In this document: in pieces, positions 9,037 through 19,462 of the stretch
Position numbering within the stretch: position 1 is the first letter of the stretch
Layout of the letters: every line of letters starts with the position of its first letter
NCBI GenBank assembly: GCA_900472675.1
Contig: UCJA01000003.1
Coordinates: 1 to 61,842 of the forward strand
From: Hyphomicrobiales bacterium
GTDB taxonomy: Bacteria; Pseudomonadota; Alphaproteobacteria; Rhizobiales; Rhizobiaceae
Direction of reading: 5' to 3'
Length of the DNA stretch: 61,842 bases
Program-made: the position numbers and the translations under genes
Notes under the pieces: model-generated
The model's database searches: none
What the model saw: the letters and a program-made list of their open reading frames with translations, nothing else
What the model was told of the DNA's origin: nothing

Positions 9037-10056
9037 TCAGGCGCCGGTAAGCGGGCTCGCGATGGCAAGGCCCTTGTCGTCGAAGCGGTGCATCTTGCTG
9101 TCATCGGGCGTCACGTAGACGGTGTCGCCGTAGGTTGCGCCGAATTCACCGCCGGCGCGGGCCGTCATCGGGCCGATACCGTCGACGTTGAGGTGCAGGA
9201 AAGTGTCGGCGCCCAGATGTTCGGCCACCGAAACCGTGGCCTTCCACAGACCGCTCTCCTTGGACAGCGTCACATGCTCGGGGCGGATCCCCACGGTGTG
9301 TGCGCCTTTGGACTTCGCATAGGCGCCGTCGAGCAGGTTCATCCGCGGCGAGCCGATAAAGCCGGCCACGAAGATGTTGCGCGGCGTCTTGTAGAGCTCC
9401 ATCGGCGAACCGACCTGCTCGATATTGCCGCGGTTCAGCACGACGATCTTGTCGGCCATGGTCATGGCTTCGATCTGGTCGTGCGTCACATAGACCATGG
9501 TCGTCTTCAGCTGGTGGTGAAGGTCGGTGATCTCCAGCCGCATCGAGCCGCGCAGCGCGGCGTCGAGGTTGGAAAGCGGCTCGTCGAACAGGAAGGCCGA
9601 AGGTTCGCGCACGATCGCGCGTCCGATCGCCACGCGCTGGCGCTGGCCACCGGAAAGCTGCGACGGGCGCCGCTCCAGATAATCCGTGAGGTTGAGGATG
9701 CGTGCCGCATCACCAACCTTCTTGTCGATCACCGACTGGTCGAGCTTTGCCATCTTCAGCGGAAACGCGATGTTCTTGCGCACGCTCATATGCGGGTAGA
9801 GCGCATAGGACTGGAACACCATGGCAAGCCCGCGGTCAGCCGGCGCATTGTTGGTGTAGTCCTTGCCGTTGATCAGGATCTGGCCACCGCTGACGTCTTC
9901 GAGACCGGCGATCAAGCGCAAAAGCGTCGACTTGCCGCTGCCCGACGGGCCGACGAAGACCACGAACTCGCCATCCTTGATTTCCAGGTCGACCGAGGGA
10001 ATCACCTTGGCTTCGCCGAACACCTTCGAAACATTCTTGAGCGTGATGCTGCCCAT
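9037..10056 (-). CDS. smoK: Polyol ABC transporter ATP-binding protein
   Basis: A MalK-type ATPase of 339 residues that powers sorbitol/mannitol import. Walker [10 protein letters not shown] is at 36-44, the signature LSGGQ near residue 135 is followed by Walker B FLFDEP, and the H-loop is in [11 protein letters not shown]. The C-terminal TOBE-like regulatory domain contains [10 protein letters not shown]. It lies 11 bases after the smoG-like permease and 21 bases before mtlK. Confidence 0.95.
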   Translation of the reverse strand: MGSITLKNVSKVFGEAKVIPSVDLEIKDGEFVVFVGPSGSGKSTLLRLIAGLEDVSGGQILINGKDYTNNAPADRGLAMVFQSYALYPHMSVRKNIAFPLKMAKLDQSVIDKKVGDAARILNLTDYLERRPSQLSGGQRQRVAIGRAIVREPSAFLFDEPLSNLDAALRGSMRLEITDLHHQLKTTMVYVTHDQIEAMTMADKIVVLNRGNIEQVGSPMELYKTPRNIFVAGFIGSPRMNLLDGAYAKSKGAHTVGIRPEHVTLSKESGLWKATVSVAEHLGADTFLHLNVDGIGPMTARAGGEFGATYGDTVYVTPDDSKMHRFDDKGLAIASPLTGA

Positions 10057-10067
10057 CTTGGTTTTCC

Positions 10068-10892
10068 TTACTTGACGGCGCCGAAGGTCAGGCCGCGGAC
10101 GAGTTGCTTCTGGCTGAACCAGCCAAGGATGAGGATCGGCGCGATGGCCATGGTCGAGGCCGCCGAAAGCTTGGCCCAGAACAGGCCCTGCGGACTGGAG
10201 AACGAGGCGATGAAGGCGGTGAGCGGCGCAGCCTCAACGGTGGTGAGCCGGATCGACCAGAAAGACTCGTTCCACGCCAGAATGATGTTGAGCAGCATGG
10301 TCGAGGCAATGCCAGGCACCGCCATCGGCGTCAGCACGTAGACGATCTCCTGCCAGAGCCCTGCCCCGTCCATGCGCGACGCTTCCAGGATCTCGCCCGG
10401 AATTTCGCGGAAGTAGGTGTAGAGCATCCAGATCACGATCGGCAGGTTGATCAGCGTCAGCATGATCGTCAGGCCGATGCGGCTGTCGAGCAGGCCGAAG
10501 TCGCGGAACATCAGGTAGATCGGCACGAGCACCGCCACCGCCGGCATCATCTTGGTGGAAAGCATCCACATCAGGATGTCCTTGGTGCGCTTGGTCGGCG
10601 AAAACGCCATGGCCCAGGCGCCCGGAACGGCGATGATCAGCGCAAGAATGGTGGAGCCCACCGACAGCACGACCGAGTTCATGAAAGGCTTGATGTAGTC
10701 GCGCTGCGTCTGCACCGTAATGTAGTTCTCGAACGTGCCGGACGGGATCAGGCTGAATCCGGCAATCGCCTCTGGCTCCGTCTTGAAGCTGGTGATGATC
10801 GTATAGAGGATCGGGAAGAAGATGATCAGACCCACGGTCCAGGCCGCGATGGTGGCGATGACCTTCTGTCGTGTGGTGACGGAACGCGCCAT
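10068..10892 (-). CDS. smoG: Polyol ABC transporter permease (MalG type)
   Basis: A six-helix inner-membrane permease of 274 residues. The EAA loop reads [20 protein letters not shown], the coupling helix that contacts the SmoK-like ATPase. Helices, length and C-terminal RGLTFGAVK ending fit MalG/SmoG. It lies 11 bases after the partner permease. Confidence 0.95.
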   Translation of the reverse strand: MARSVTTRQKVIATIAAWTVGLIIFFPILYTIITSFKTEPEAIAGFSLIPSGTFENYITVQTQRDYIKPFMNSVVLSVGSTILALIIAVPGAWAMAFSPTKRTKDILMWMLSTKMMPAVAVLVPIYLMFRDFGLLDSRIGLTIMLTLINLPIVIWMLYTYFREIPGEILEASRMDGAGLWQEIVYVLTPMAVPGIASTMLLNIILAWNESFWSIRLTTVEAAPLTAFIASFSSPQGLFWAKLSAASTMAIAPILILGWFSQKQLVRGLTFGAVK

Positions 10893-10903
10893 GATCTTCT
10901 CTC

Positions 10904-11776
10904 CTACCGGTCGAGGTTCTTGCCGACGGCGCGCATCAGGAAGAAGGCGACGATATTGGCAAGGATGACTGCGATGATGCCGCCTGCCGAGGCGCCGCCG
11001 ACATCATAGCCGAGCAGTGCCGTGCGGTAGATCAGGAAGGCGATGTTGGTCGAGGCGTAGCCCGGACCGCCGTTGGTGGTGACGAGGATTTCCGCATAGA
11101 CGCCGAGCAGGAAGATCGTCTGAATGAGGACGACGACCGTGATCGAGCGGGCCAGATGCGGCATCACCAAATAGATGAAGCGGTTGAAGAAGTTCGCACC
11201 GTCCATTTCGGCCGCCTCCTTCTGTTCGCTGTCGAGGGACTGCAGGGCGGTCAGCAGGATCAGCGTCGCGAACGGCAGCCACTGCCAGGCAACGATGATG
11301 ATGATCGAAAACAGCGGATACTGCGCGAACCAGTCGATCGGCTGCAGGCCGAAGAAGCGGGCGATATCGGCAAACACGCCGTAGCCCGGGTGCATGATCA
11401 TGTTCTTCCACACCAGCGCGGCCACCGGCGGCATGACGAAGAAGGGCGAGATCACCAGGATGCGGACGATGCCCTGGCCGAACATCGGCTGGTCGAGCAA
11501 AAGCCCGATCGCAATGCCGCCGGTCACCGTGATGAACAGGACGCCGAGCACCAGCACCAGCGTGTTCCAGATCGACTGGAAGAAGGCCGGGTCGGTATAG
11601 AAGAACTCGTAGTTGAAGGTGCCGGCAAAGCCGACGTTCGACGGGTCGAGCAGATTGTAGTTCTGGAACGAGAACCACAGCGTCATCGCCAGCGGCACGA
11701 CCATCCAGACGAGAAGAAGCAGAACCGAAGGCGCCATCATCAGCCGCGCCAGCGTTTTGGTGTTCTGTGTCGCCAT
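10904..11776 (-). CDS. smoF: Polyol ABC transporter permease (MalF type)
   Basis: A 290-residue permease with six predicted transmembrane helices. The EAA loop (KEAAEMDGANFFNRFIYLVMP) identifies it as the partner of the MalG-type permease. It is separated from the binding-protein gene by 129 bases that hold a strong hairpin, so its expression is probably lower than that of the binding protein. Confidence 0.95.
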   Translation of the reverse strand: MATQNTKTLARLMMAPSVLLLLVWMVVPLAMTLWFSFQNYNLLDPSNVGFAGTFNYEFFYTDPAFFQSIWNTLVLVLGVLFITVTGGIAIGLLLDQPMFGQGIVRILVISPFFVMPPVAALVWKNMIMHPGYGVFADIARFFGLQPIDWFAQYPLFSIIIIVAWQWLPFATLILLTALQSLDSEQKEAAEMDGANFFNRFIYLVMPHLARSITVVVLIQTIFLLGVYAEILVTTNGGPGYASTNIAFLIYRTALLGYDVGGASAGGIIAVILANIVAFFLMRAVGKNLDR

Positions 11777-11867
11777 GGCACCCTCCCCGGATAGGTCGGC
11801 GTAACGCGTCCCGCTAAGGCGCTGTCGCAGACCCTATTTTGTTGTTGTGTGGCAATCTGGTGAAGAA

Positions 11868-11892
11868 GCCGCCCGGCGGTTGGCCGGGCGGC
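11868..11892 (-). other. Stem-loop between binding-protein and permease genes
   Basis: Perfect 10-bp arms (GCCGCCCGGC / GCCGGGCGGC) enclose a 5-base loop, 14 bases past the smoE-like stop codon. There is no T tract on the minus strand (TTCTTC follows), so it is more likely a 3' RNA-stabilising or attenuating hairpin than a full terminator. Confidence 0.65.
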
Positions 11893-11905
11893 AGGTTCGG
11901 ACGGC

Positions 11906-13234
11906 TTACTTCTTGGGGTAGCCGGCGCGCTTCATTTCGCGGGCCGTGGCAGTCTGTGCCTGGGCAAGCGCATCATCGACCGTGGACTGGCCGGCAATGA
12001 CGGCCGAGAACAGCTGGCCGACGTTCGTGCCGATCGCCTGGAACTCGGGGATCGCGACGAACTGGCCACCGGTGTAAGGCACCGGCTTTACGGAAGGCTT
12101 GGTGATGTCGGCAGCCTGCATGGCAGCCAGCGTCGGAGTGGCGAAGGCAGCGGCCTTCTTGTACTCTTCATTGTTGTAGAGCGAGGTACGCGTGCCCGGA
12201 GGAACGGCGGCCCAGCCTTCCTTGGACTGAACGAGCTTGATGTAGTCCTTGCTCGTGGCCCAGGAGATGAACTTCTGCGCCGAGTCAGCCTTCTTGGAAG
12301 AAGCCGGAACGGCGAGGTTCCACGACCACAGCCAGTTGCCGTGATTGTTGACGCCTTCCTTGCTCGGGAAGATCGCATAGCCGACCTTGTCCGCGACCGT
12401 CGAGTTCTTCGGGTCGGATACGAAGGAAGCCGCAACAGTGGCGTCCATCCACATGCCGCATTTGCCCTGCTGGAACAACGTCAGGTTCTCGTTGAAGCCG
12501 TTCGAGGAAGCACCGGACGGGCCGGCATCCTTCATCAGGTTGGCATAGAACGTCAGGCCGTCTTTCCATTCCGGCTGATCGAACTGCGGAGCCCACTTTT
12601 CGTCGAACCAGCGGCCGCCGTAGGAATTCACCAGCGCGGTGATGAAGGCCATGTTCTCGCCCCAGCCGGCCTTGCCACGTAGGCAGATGCCGTTGATGCC
12701 GGCCGAACGGTCGGTCATCTTGCGGGCTGCATCACCGATAAAGGCCCAGGTGGGGCTTTCCGGCATCTTCAGGCCAGCCTTGTCGAGCAGGTCCTTGCGA
12801 TACATGATCATCGCGGATTCACCGTAGAACGGTGCCGCATAGAGCTTGTCCTTGACGGTCAGGCCGCCCCGGATTGCCGGCAGAAGGTCGTTGGCGTCGT
12901 AATTGTCGCCAAGCTTGTTCAGCTCCAGAAGCCAGCCCTGCTTGGCCCAGATCGGAACTTCGTAGTTGCCGATGGTCAGGATGTCGTACTGACCGCCCTT
13001 GGTGGCGATGTCCGTGGTGACGCGTTCACGAAGCACGTTTTCTTCGAGCGTGACCCAGTTCAGCTGGATATCCGGGTTCGCCTTGGTGAACTCGGAGCTG
13101 AGGCTCTGCATCCGCACCATGTCGCCGTTATTGACGGTGGCGATGGTGAGGGCTTCGGCAGAGGCGCCGCCTGCGGATACACCGGCAAGCATCATCGCTG
13201 AGCATGCGCTCAGCAAAATTGTCTTCAATGTCAT
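11906..13234 (-). CDS. smoE: Polyol ABC transporter substrate-binding protein
   Basis: A periplasmic binding protein of family 1 (MalE-like), 442 residues. A signal peptide of about 26 residues (cleavage near GGASA|EA) is followed by the usual two-lobe sequence with DILTIGNYEVPIWAKQGWL and the C-terminal cluster SVKPVPYTGGQFVAIPEFQAIG. As first structural gene of the operon it should be made in excess. Polyol specificity comes from mtlK and the SorC-type regulator next to it. Confidence 0.92.
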   Translation of the reverse strand: MTLKTILLSACSAMMLAGVSAGGASAEALTIATVNNGDMVRMQSLSSEFTKANPDIQLNWVTLEENVLRERVTTDIATKGGQYDILTIGNYEVPIWAKQGWLLELNKLGDNYDANDLLPAIRGGLTVKDKLYAAPFYGESAMIMYRKDLLDKAGLKMPESPTWAFIGDAARKMTDRSAGINGICLRGKAGWGENMAFITALVNSYGGRWFDEKWAPQFDQPEWKDGLTFYANLMKDAGPSGASSNGFNENLTLFQQGKCGMWMDATVAASFVSDPKNSTVADKVGYAIFPSKEGVNNHGNWLWSWNLAVPASSKKADSAQKFISWATSKDYIKLVQSKEGWAAVPPGTRTSLYNNEEYKKAAAFATPTLAAMQAADITKPSVKPVPYTGGQFVAIPEFQAIGTNVGQLFSAVIAGQSTVDDALAQAQTATAREMKRAGYPKK

Positions 13235-13270
13235 ATCTTCCTCCCGAGAAGATGAGTGCGAGCATTCGCT

Positions 13271-13284
13271 TTGCTCATGGGCAA
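13271..13284. promoter_or_regulatory. Probable SorC-family operator upstream of smoE
   Basis: TTGCTCATGGGCAA is a 14-base near-perfect palindrome (two symmetric mismatches), 37 bases upstream of the smoE-like start. A related half-site, TTTGCTCGTGG, occurs at 14456-14466 upstream of the adjoining regulator gene. The position between regulator and operon fits binding by the SorC-type protein, but this is inferred from symmetry alone. Confidence 0.4.
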
Positions 13285-13376
13285 TTACCCAACATTACCT
13301 AGCGCAAGTCAACGGAGATTCATCGCTGCAGCGCAACCGAAAATCGTAAACCTATGATTTTCTGTGGATAATTTTG

Positions 13377-14330
13377 CTAATCGGCCAGCAGGCTGGTAGC
13401 CGTCGCCTCATCGGTGATGATGCCGTTCAGCAACTGTCCGCGCAGAGCAGCCCGGATGGCGGGCCATTTTCGTGGGCCCTGGGCAAGCCCGATCACCCGC
13501 GATGTCTCGCGCGGCGGGATCGGCACGCTGGCCACCCGGTCATTGACGTCACTCTGGAGCAGACGGCCATCGTGATCGTAGATCCAGCCGCAGATCTCGC
13601 CGGCAGCACCTTCTTCCACCAGCCGCAGCATGTCCTCGCGGGCCAGAAACCCGTCCACGCAAAGCGGTCCTTCGACGCCCAGTTCGCCGATCCCGACGAA
13701 GGTCGCGTCCGCCTGCGCACCGAGCGCCAGCGTGGAGCGCACCAGAGCCTGGTCGTGCAGCGTCACCCGCTCCTCGACAGAGGAACACAAGACCGGCAAG
13801 GGCATGGGGAAATGCCGTGCCTTGATCGCGTCGGCCATCGAGAAGATCACGTTATAGAAGGCAGCCGACCCGTCCGGCCCGATATTGCCGGTCAGCGACA
13901 CGATCCGGTGCTGCGGACACTCCATCGGCGGCAGCTGGTCGACCGCAGCCTTGAGCGTACGGCCGGTGCCCACCGCAATGATGATCGGGTCCGGCCGCTT
14001 CAGCCAGCGTTCGATTTCGCCCGCACCCGCCTCGGCAATGCCGACCGTCGACGATGCCCCGAGCGGATCGCTCGGAACGACCTCCGCATAGCTCAGCGCA
14101 TATTTGTCCCGCAAGCGTTCGGCGAGCTCAAGGCAGATGGAAATCGGATGGTCGAGACGCACCTTGATCAGCCGCTCCGCCACCGCAAGCGAGACTAGTC
14201 GCTGCGCCGTCTGGCGCGAAATCCCCATGGAGGAGGCGATCTCGTCCTGCGTCCTGCCGGCGACGTAATAGAGCCAGCCGGCCCTCGCCGCATCGTCCAG
14301 CCGTCCCTGGGTATCGGACCGTTTTGCCAT
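13377..14330 (-). CDS. smoC: SorC/DeoR-family polyol operon regulator
   Basis: A 317-residue transcription factor with an N-terminal helix-turn-helix (TQDEIASSMGISRQTAQRLV) and a C-terminal sugar-binding domain related to phosphosugar isomerases (IIAVGTGRTLKAAV and DATFVGIGEL). Such regulators sense a phosphorylated sugar or polyol. I chose the ATG at 14330 because GGAGGAG lies about 10 bases upstream; a longer frame to 14393 adds an unrelated leader. It is transcribed in the same direction as the smo operon, 142 bases before smoE. Confidence 0.88.
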   Translation of the reverse strand: MAKRSDTQGRLDDAARAGWLYYVAGRTQDEIASSMGISRQTAQRLVSLAVAERLIKVRLDHPISICLELAERLRDKYALSYAEVVPSDPLGASSTVGIAEAGAGEIERWLKRPDPIIIAVGTGRTLKAAVDQLPPMECPQHRIVSLTGNIGPDGSAAFYNVIFSMADAIKARHFPMPLPVLCSSVEERVTLHDQALVRSTLALGAQADATFVGIGELGVEGPLCVDGFLAREDMLRLVEEGAAGEICGWIYDHDGRLLQSDVNDRVASVPIPPRETSRVIGLAQGPRKWPAIRAALRGQLLNGIITDEATATSLLAD

Positions 14331-14511
14331 GGCAGAAATTCTCCTCCCGGTTTGCTGCCATGTTTTCGGAGCGGCTGTCAAACGGTTGGGCAAAAGCTGC
14401 GCTGGGACAATGCAGGAGACGGCGGATACGCCTTGTTATTCAGCCTGCTTCACTGTTTGCTCGTGGTATGACCGTTTGAGGCAATGACGCAAAGAACGAG
14501 GTGCTTGCGAG

Positions 14512-15177
14512 ATGAGCCAGGCCTGGGATCAGGCGCGTAACGCGCCCAGACGTATTGCCAGGGTCGTCTTTGTCGACGCCGGGCTCGACATCGTCTTTAT
14601 CGTCATCACGGTGATCGTTGCTTTCCTGGTCACCCGGCTGGCAGGCATGGCGATGTCCGGTTCGGATCTTTCGCCGGTCGATCGGTCGAATATTGCCTAT
14701 GCAGTTCCCATTGCCACGATCAGCACGCTGCTCTTCGCATGCGCGATCATCCGCAGGCGCACAAGCGTGCGCGAAGAGCCCGGTTCACGCTCGCTCCTGC
14801 TTGCCGGTCTTGCGGGCGCCATCCTGCTGGCGTCGCGCTCCACCTGGAACGGTTTTGCCCTGCCGGTCATAGACACTGCGGCGACGGGCATGATCCTCAC
14901 CCTGATCGTCTGCGTGATGGCACCGGTCTGCGAGGAGACATTTTTCCGTTTCTATCTCTGGTCCAAACTCAAGAGCCGGGGACATCACGACCTCACCGTC
15001 CTCATCACCACGGCTCTGCTGTATGTCATCCCGCATATGCCGACCTCCCTGGCCGCCTTCGGAGATTACCTGACCATCGGCCTCTTTCTCGGCGCAGTCC
15101 GATTGCTCAGCGGCGGCATTGTGCTGTCGATATTCTTCCATATCGCCATGAATTCCATACTGATTTTCGGATTGTAG
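14512..15177 (+). CDS. CPBP-family intramembrane metalloprotease
   Basis: A multi-helix membrane protein of 221 residues in the CAAX protease/bacteriocin-processing (Abi) family. Three family motifs are visible: the glutamate pair with arginine CEETFFRF, the PHMP histidine in the next helix and HIAMN near the C-terminus. The substrate is unknown. GAGGTG precedes the ATG by 8 bases. It is not obviously linked to its neighbours. Confidence 0.82.
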   Translation: MSQAWDQARNAPRRIARVVFVDAGLDIVFIVITVIVAFLVTRLAGMAMSGSDLSPVDRSNIAYAVPIATISTLLFACAIIRRRTSVREEPGSRSLLLAGLAGAILLASRSTWNGFALPVIDTAATGMILTLIVCVMAPVCEETFFRFYLWSKLKSRGHHDLTVLITTALLYVIPHMPTSLAAFGDYLTIGLFLGAVRLLSGGIVLSIFFHIAMNSILIFGL

Positions 15178-15210
15178 CGGACGAAAGCAGGCAACAGCGG
15201 ACGTGTGGGT

Positions 15211-15780
15211 TCAAGAGTGCTGCAGGGCGCTTTCGAGGACCGCGGCCATCCGGCCATACTGGGCACGGTTGGCCTCGATGGAGGCCGCAATCCACCCGGC
15301 GGCGTCAATCCTTGTCAGGTTGAGCGGGTGACCGGCGGCTTGCGCAAGCTGCTTCAGGTAGTGCAGCTGCGTCCTGCCGTTGCCCTCCCGGAACGGGTGG
15401 ACGTAGTTGACGTCGCCGATGATCTGCGCGGCCTGCACCGCAAAAGCTGTGCGTTCGAGCCCTTTCAGAAACCGCGAGGACGTAAGGCGGCGGTGAACAT
15501 CCGCCATCCCGGTCTCGATATACTGCCGGAACTGGAACTGGCTGTCACCCTTGGAGATCTCGACGGTACGGACCTCCCCGGCCCAATCATAGACATCCTG
15601 GAAAAGATGGCGGTGGATCGCCCTGAGGTGTTTGAGATCGAAATTGCCGGTCGGAACACCTTGCCGCATCCGCATCGCGACGATTTCTCGCTCATGGTAA
15701 TCCAGCTTGCCTGCATCAAGAATACCGAGCTTGTTTCGAAGAATACGGGTCCCGGGATAGAGATAGGGATCGTCGCTCAT
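15211..15780 (-). CDS. Fic-domain AMP-transferase toxin
   Basis: Transfers AMP from ATP to target-protein hydroxyls. The 189-residue single-domain protein carries an intact core motif HPFREGNGRTQ with the catalytic histidine, preceded by the beta-hairpin/flap region. Its start overlaps the stop of the upstream small gene by 4 bases (ATGA), the arrangement of class I Fic toxin-antitoxin pairs. The target is not predictable from sequence; topoisomerases are known targets of related small Fic toxins. Confidence 0.92.
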   Translation of the reverse strand: MSDDPYLYPGTRILRNKLGILDAGKLDYHEREIVAMRMRQGVPTGNFDLKHLRAIHRHLFQDVYDWAGEVRTVEISKGDSQFQFRQYIETGMADVHRRLTSSRFLKGLERTAFAVQAAQIIGDVNYVHPFREGNGRTQLHYLKQLAQAAGHPLNLTRIDAAGWIAASIEANRAQYGRMAAVLESALQHS

Positions 15781-15971
15781 TCCGCCGCTTCGGGCGCCGC
15801 AGCTGTGCGCGCGCGGGCAAGAATATAGGCGTGCTGCCTTTCCTCGGACCAGCCTTCACGATCGAACATCTCGAACATGGCGATCTGTTCTGCATCGAGC
15901 GGATTGCCCTCGATCGCCTGCAGATGCGCGGCTTCCAGCGTGCGCTGGCGGATCGTGTCCTTGTCGCTCAT
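15777..15971 (-). CDS. Probable Fic antitoxin (VbhA/FicA-like)
   Basis: A 64-residue helical protein translated just before the Fic toxin and overlapping it by 4 bases. It contains AIEGN, resembling the inhibitory [ST]xxxE(G/N) helix that blocks ATP binding in Fic enzymes; the glutamate and EGN are present, but the residue four before the Glu is Leu rather than Ser/Thr. The ATG at 15971 has a perfect AGGAGGT 6 bases upstream, so the antitoxin should be translated strongly. The assignment rests on motif and gene order. Confidence 0.8.
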   Translation of the reverse strand: MSDKDTIRQRTLEAAHLQAIEGNPLDAEQIAMFEMFDREGWSEERQHAYILARARTAAAPEAAE

Positions 15972-16064
15972 GCGAGACCTCCTTTTGCCAAACACCCGGA
16001 CTGCAGGCATCTCAAAAGATACCAGAAATCCGGGCGGTCAGCAAATTCGACGAGCGCTTGCTTC

Positions 16065-17912
<1,848 letters not shown>

Positions 17913-17963
17913 CGTCGTCTCCTTGTGCTGTTCGGTGGTCAACGTCTTAGGGCGCAAGCCGTC

Positions 17964-19127
17964 TCAGGCCGCCAGTGCGGTTTCGGCAAGCGTCACCCAG
18001 TAGCTGACGCCGAAAGGGATCGCCTCGTCGTTGAAGTCGTAGGCTGCATTGTGCAGGCCCGCCGTGTCGCCATTGCCGATGAAGATGAAGGCGCCCGGTC
18101 GCTTCTCCAGCATGTAGGAAAAGTCCTCAGCCCCCATGTGCGGCGCCATGCCGGAATTGACGGCCTTCGGCCCCGCCACCTTGGAGGCGATCTCGACCGC
18201 AAAATCGGTCTCATCGTCGTGGTTGAAGGTGACCGGATAGCCGCGATGATAGGTCACCTCGGCGGTTGCACCATGCGCCGTGGCGGTGGCCGTCGCCACT
18301 TCGCGCAGGCGCTTCTCGGCAAAATCGCGGGTTTCCGGCAGGAGCGTCCGCACCGTGCCGGCAAGCTTCACGAAGGCCGGGATCACGTTGCTCGCCTGCC
18401 CGCCGTGGATGGAGGCAACCGTCACCACCAGCGATTTCAGCGGGTCCGTCTCGCGCGAGACGATGGACTGCAGCGCCACCACCACATGGCTTGCCGCCAG
18501 CACCGGGTCGATCGACATATGCGGCTGGGCCGCATGGCTGCCGCGCCCGTTGATGGTGATCTCGAAGGTGTCGGCAGCGGCCATCACCGAACCCTTGCGG
18601 ATGGCGAAATTGCCGACCGGCAGATGCGGCTCGTTGTGCATGCCGAACACCTGGCTGATGCCGAACTTGTCCAGCATGCCGTCGTTGATCATGGCCAGCG
18701 CGCCAGCGCCGCCCTCTTCGGCCGGCTGGAAGATCACCGCGATCGAACCCTTGAAGTTGCGCGTCTCGGCAAGATACTGCGCCGCTCCAAGCAGCATGGC
18801 GGTGTGCCCGTCATGGCCGCAGGAATGCGCCTTGCCCGGCGTCTTGGAAGCCCAGGGCTTGCCGGAGGTTTCCAGAATCGGCAGCGCGTCCATGTCGGCG
18901 CGAAAGCCGAGCACCGGACCCTCGCCCTGGCTGCCCTTGATGATCGCGACCACGCCCGTGCGGCCGATTCCGGTTTCCACCACGTCGCAACCGAAGGATT
19001 TCAGCTTGTCCGCAACGAAAGCCGAGGTGTTGTGGACATCGTAGAGCAGCTCCGGATTTTCGTGCAGATGGCGGCGCCACTCCGCGACCTGATCCTGCAT
19101 GTCCGCGACGCGATTGATGACCGGCAT
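17964..19127 (-). CDS. M20-family amidohydrolase (HipO/amidohydrolase type)
   Basis: A metal-dependent hydrolase of N-acyl amino acids or aminoacyl substrates, 387 residues. The motifs RRHLHENPEL, GFRADMDALP, HSCGHDGHTAMLLGAA, and HNEPHLPVGNFA with PAEEGGAGA are those of the hippurate hydrolase/amidohydrolase subfamily. It is first in the operon with the fused ATPase and divergent from the peptide transporter, suggesting hydrolysis of the imported compound. I chose the ATG at 19127, where the protein begins MPVINRVADMQ, over an upstream GTG. Confidence 0.9.
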   Translation of the reverse strand: MPVINRVADMQDQVAEWRRHLHENPELLYDVHNTSAFVADKLKSFGCDVVETGIGRTGVVAIIKGSQGEGPVLGFRADMDALPILETSGKPWASKTPGKAHSCGHDGHTAMLLGAAQYLAETRNFKGSIAVIFQPAEEGGAGALAMINDGMLDKFGISQVFGMHNEPHLPVGNFAIRKGSVMAAADTFEITINGRGSHAAQPHMSIDPVLAASHVVVALQSIVSRETDPLKSLVVTVASIHGGQASNVIPAFVKLAGTVRTLLPETRDFAEKRLREVATATATAHGATAEVTYHRGYPVTFNHDDETDFAVEIASKVAGPKAVNSGMAPHMGAEDFSYMLEKRPGAFIFIGNGDTAGLHNAAYDFNDEAIPFGVSYWVTLAETALAA

Positions 19128-19462
19128 TCGATAACCCCATTGAATTTCTGCTGTTTCCACCGAATGGAAGGTGGCTGTCTGAGGGATATTGCGATGCCGC
19201 AGCAGGCTTTTGCAAGCTGCAATTTTGTCCCTTGCACGTGAAATAGGCCTATGCTTAGATAGCCCAAATTTTGGTCAATGTCGCTCCGGCGACAGGGCCC
19301 GATGTTTTTGCGCAAAGCTCTCTCCATGGAGGACGAGGCAAAAATTATTATTTGACGTCAATGGTTTGGCGCCATCTTCCGAAACACAGCAAAGGTGAAG
19401 CACCGGCATAGGGTGCAGCCTTTGGCGCGTTCAAAAACCACAAAACAAAGGGGAATAGCAGC
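19128..19462. promoter_or_regulatory. Divergent promoter region of the peptide ABC system
   Basis: 335 bases without a gene, AT-richer than the flanks. On the + strand TTGCAC (19232-19237), a 17-base spacer and TTAGAT (19255-19260) form a plausible sigma-70 promoter for the transporter operon. A TGACGTCA palindrome lies at about 19353. No riboswitch or operator was recognised. Confidence 0.4.

Noticed and set aside
7288..10341. A 1017-codon open frame on the + strand
   Set aside because: It is antisense to mtlK and smoK, which have complete family motifs. The product is rich in His/Arg/Val without domains, typical of high-GC shadow frames.
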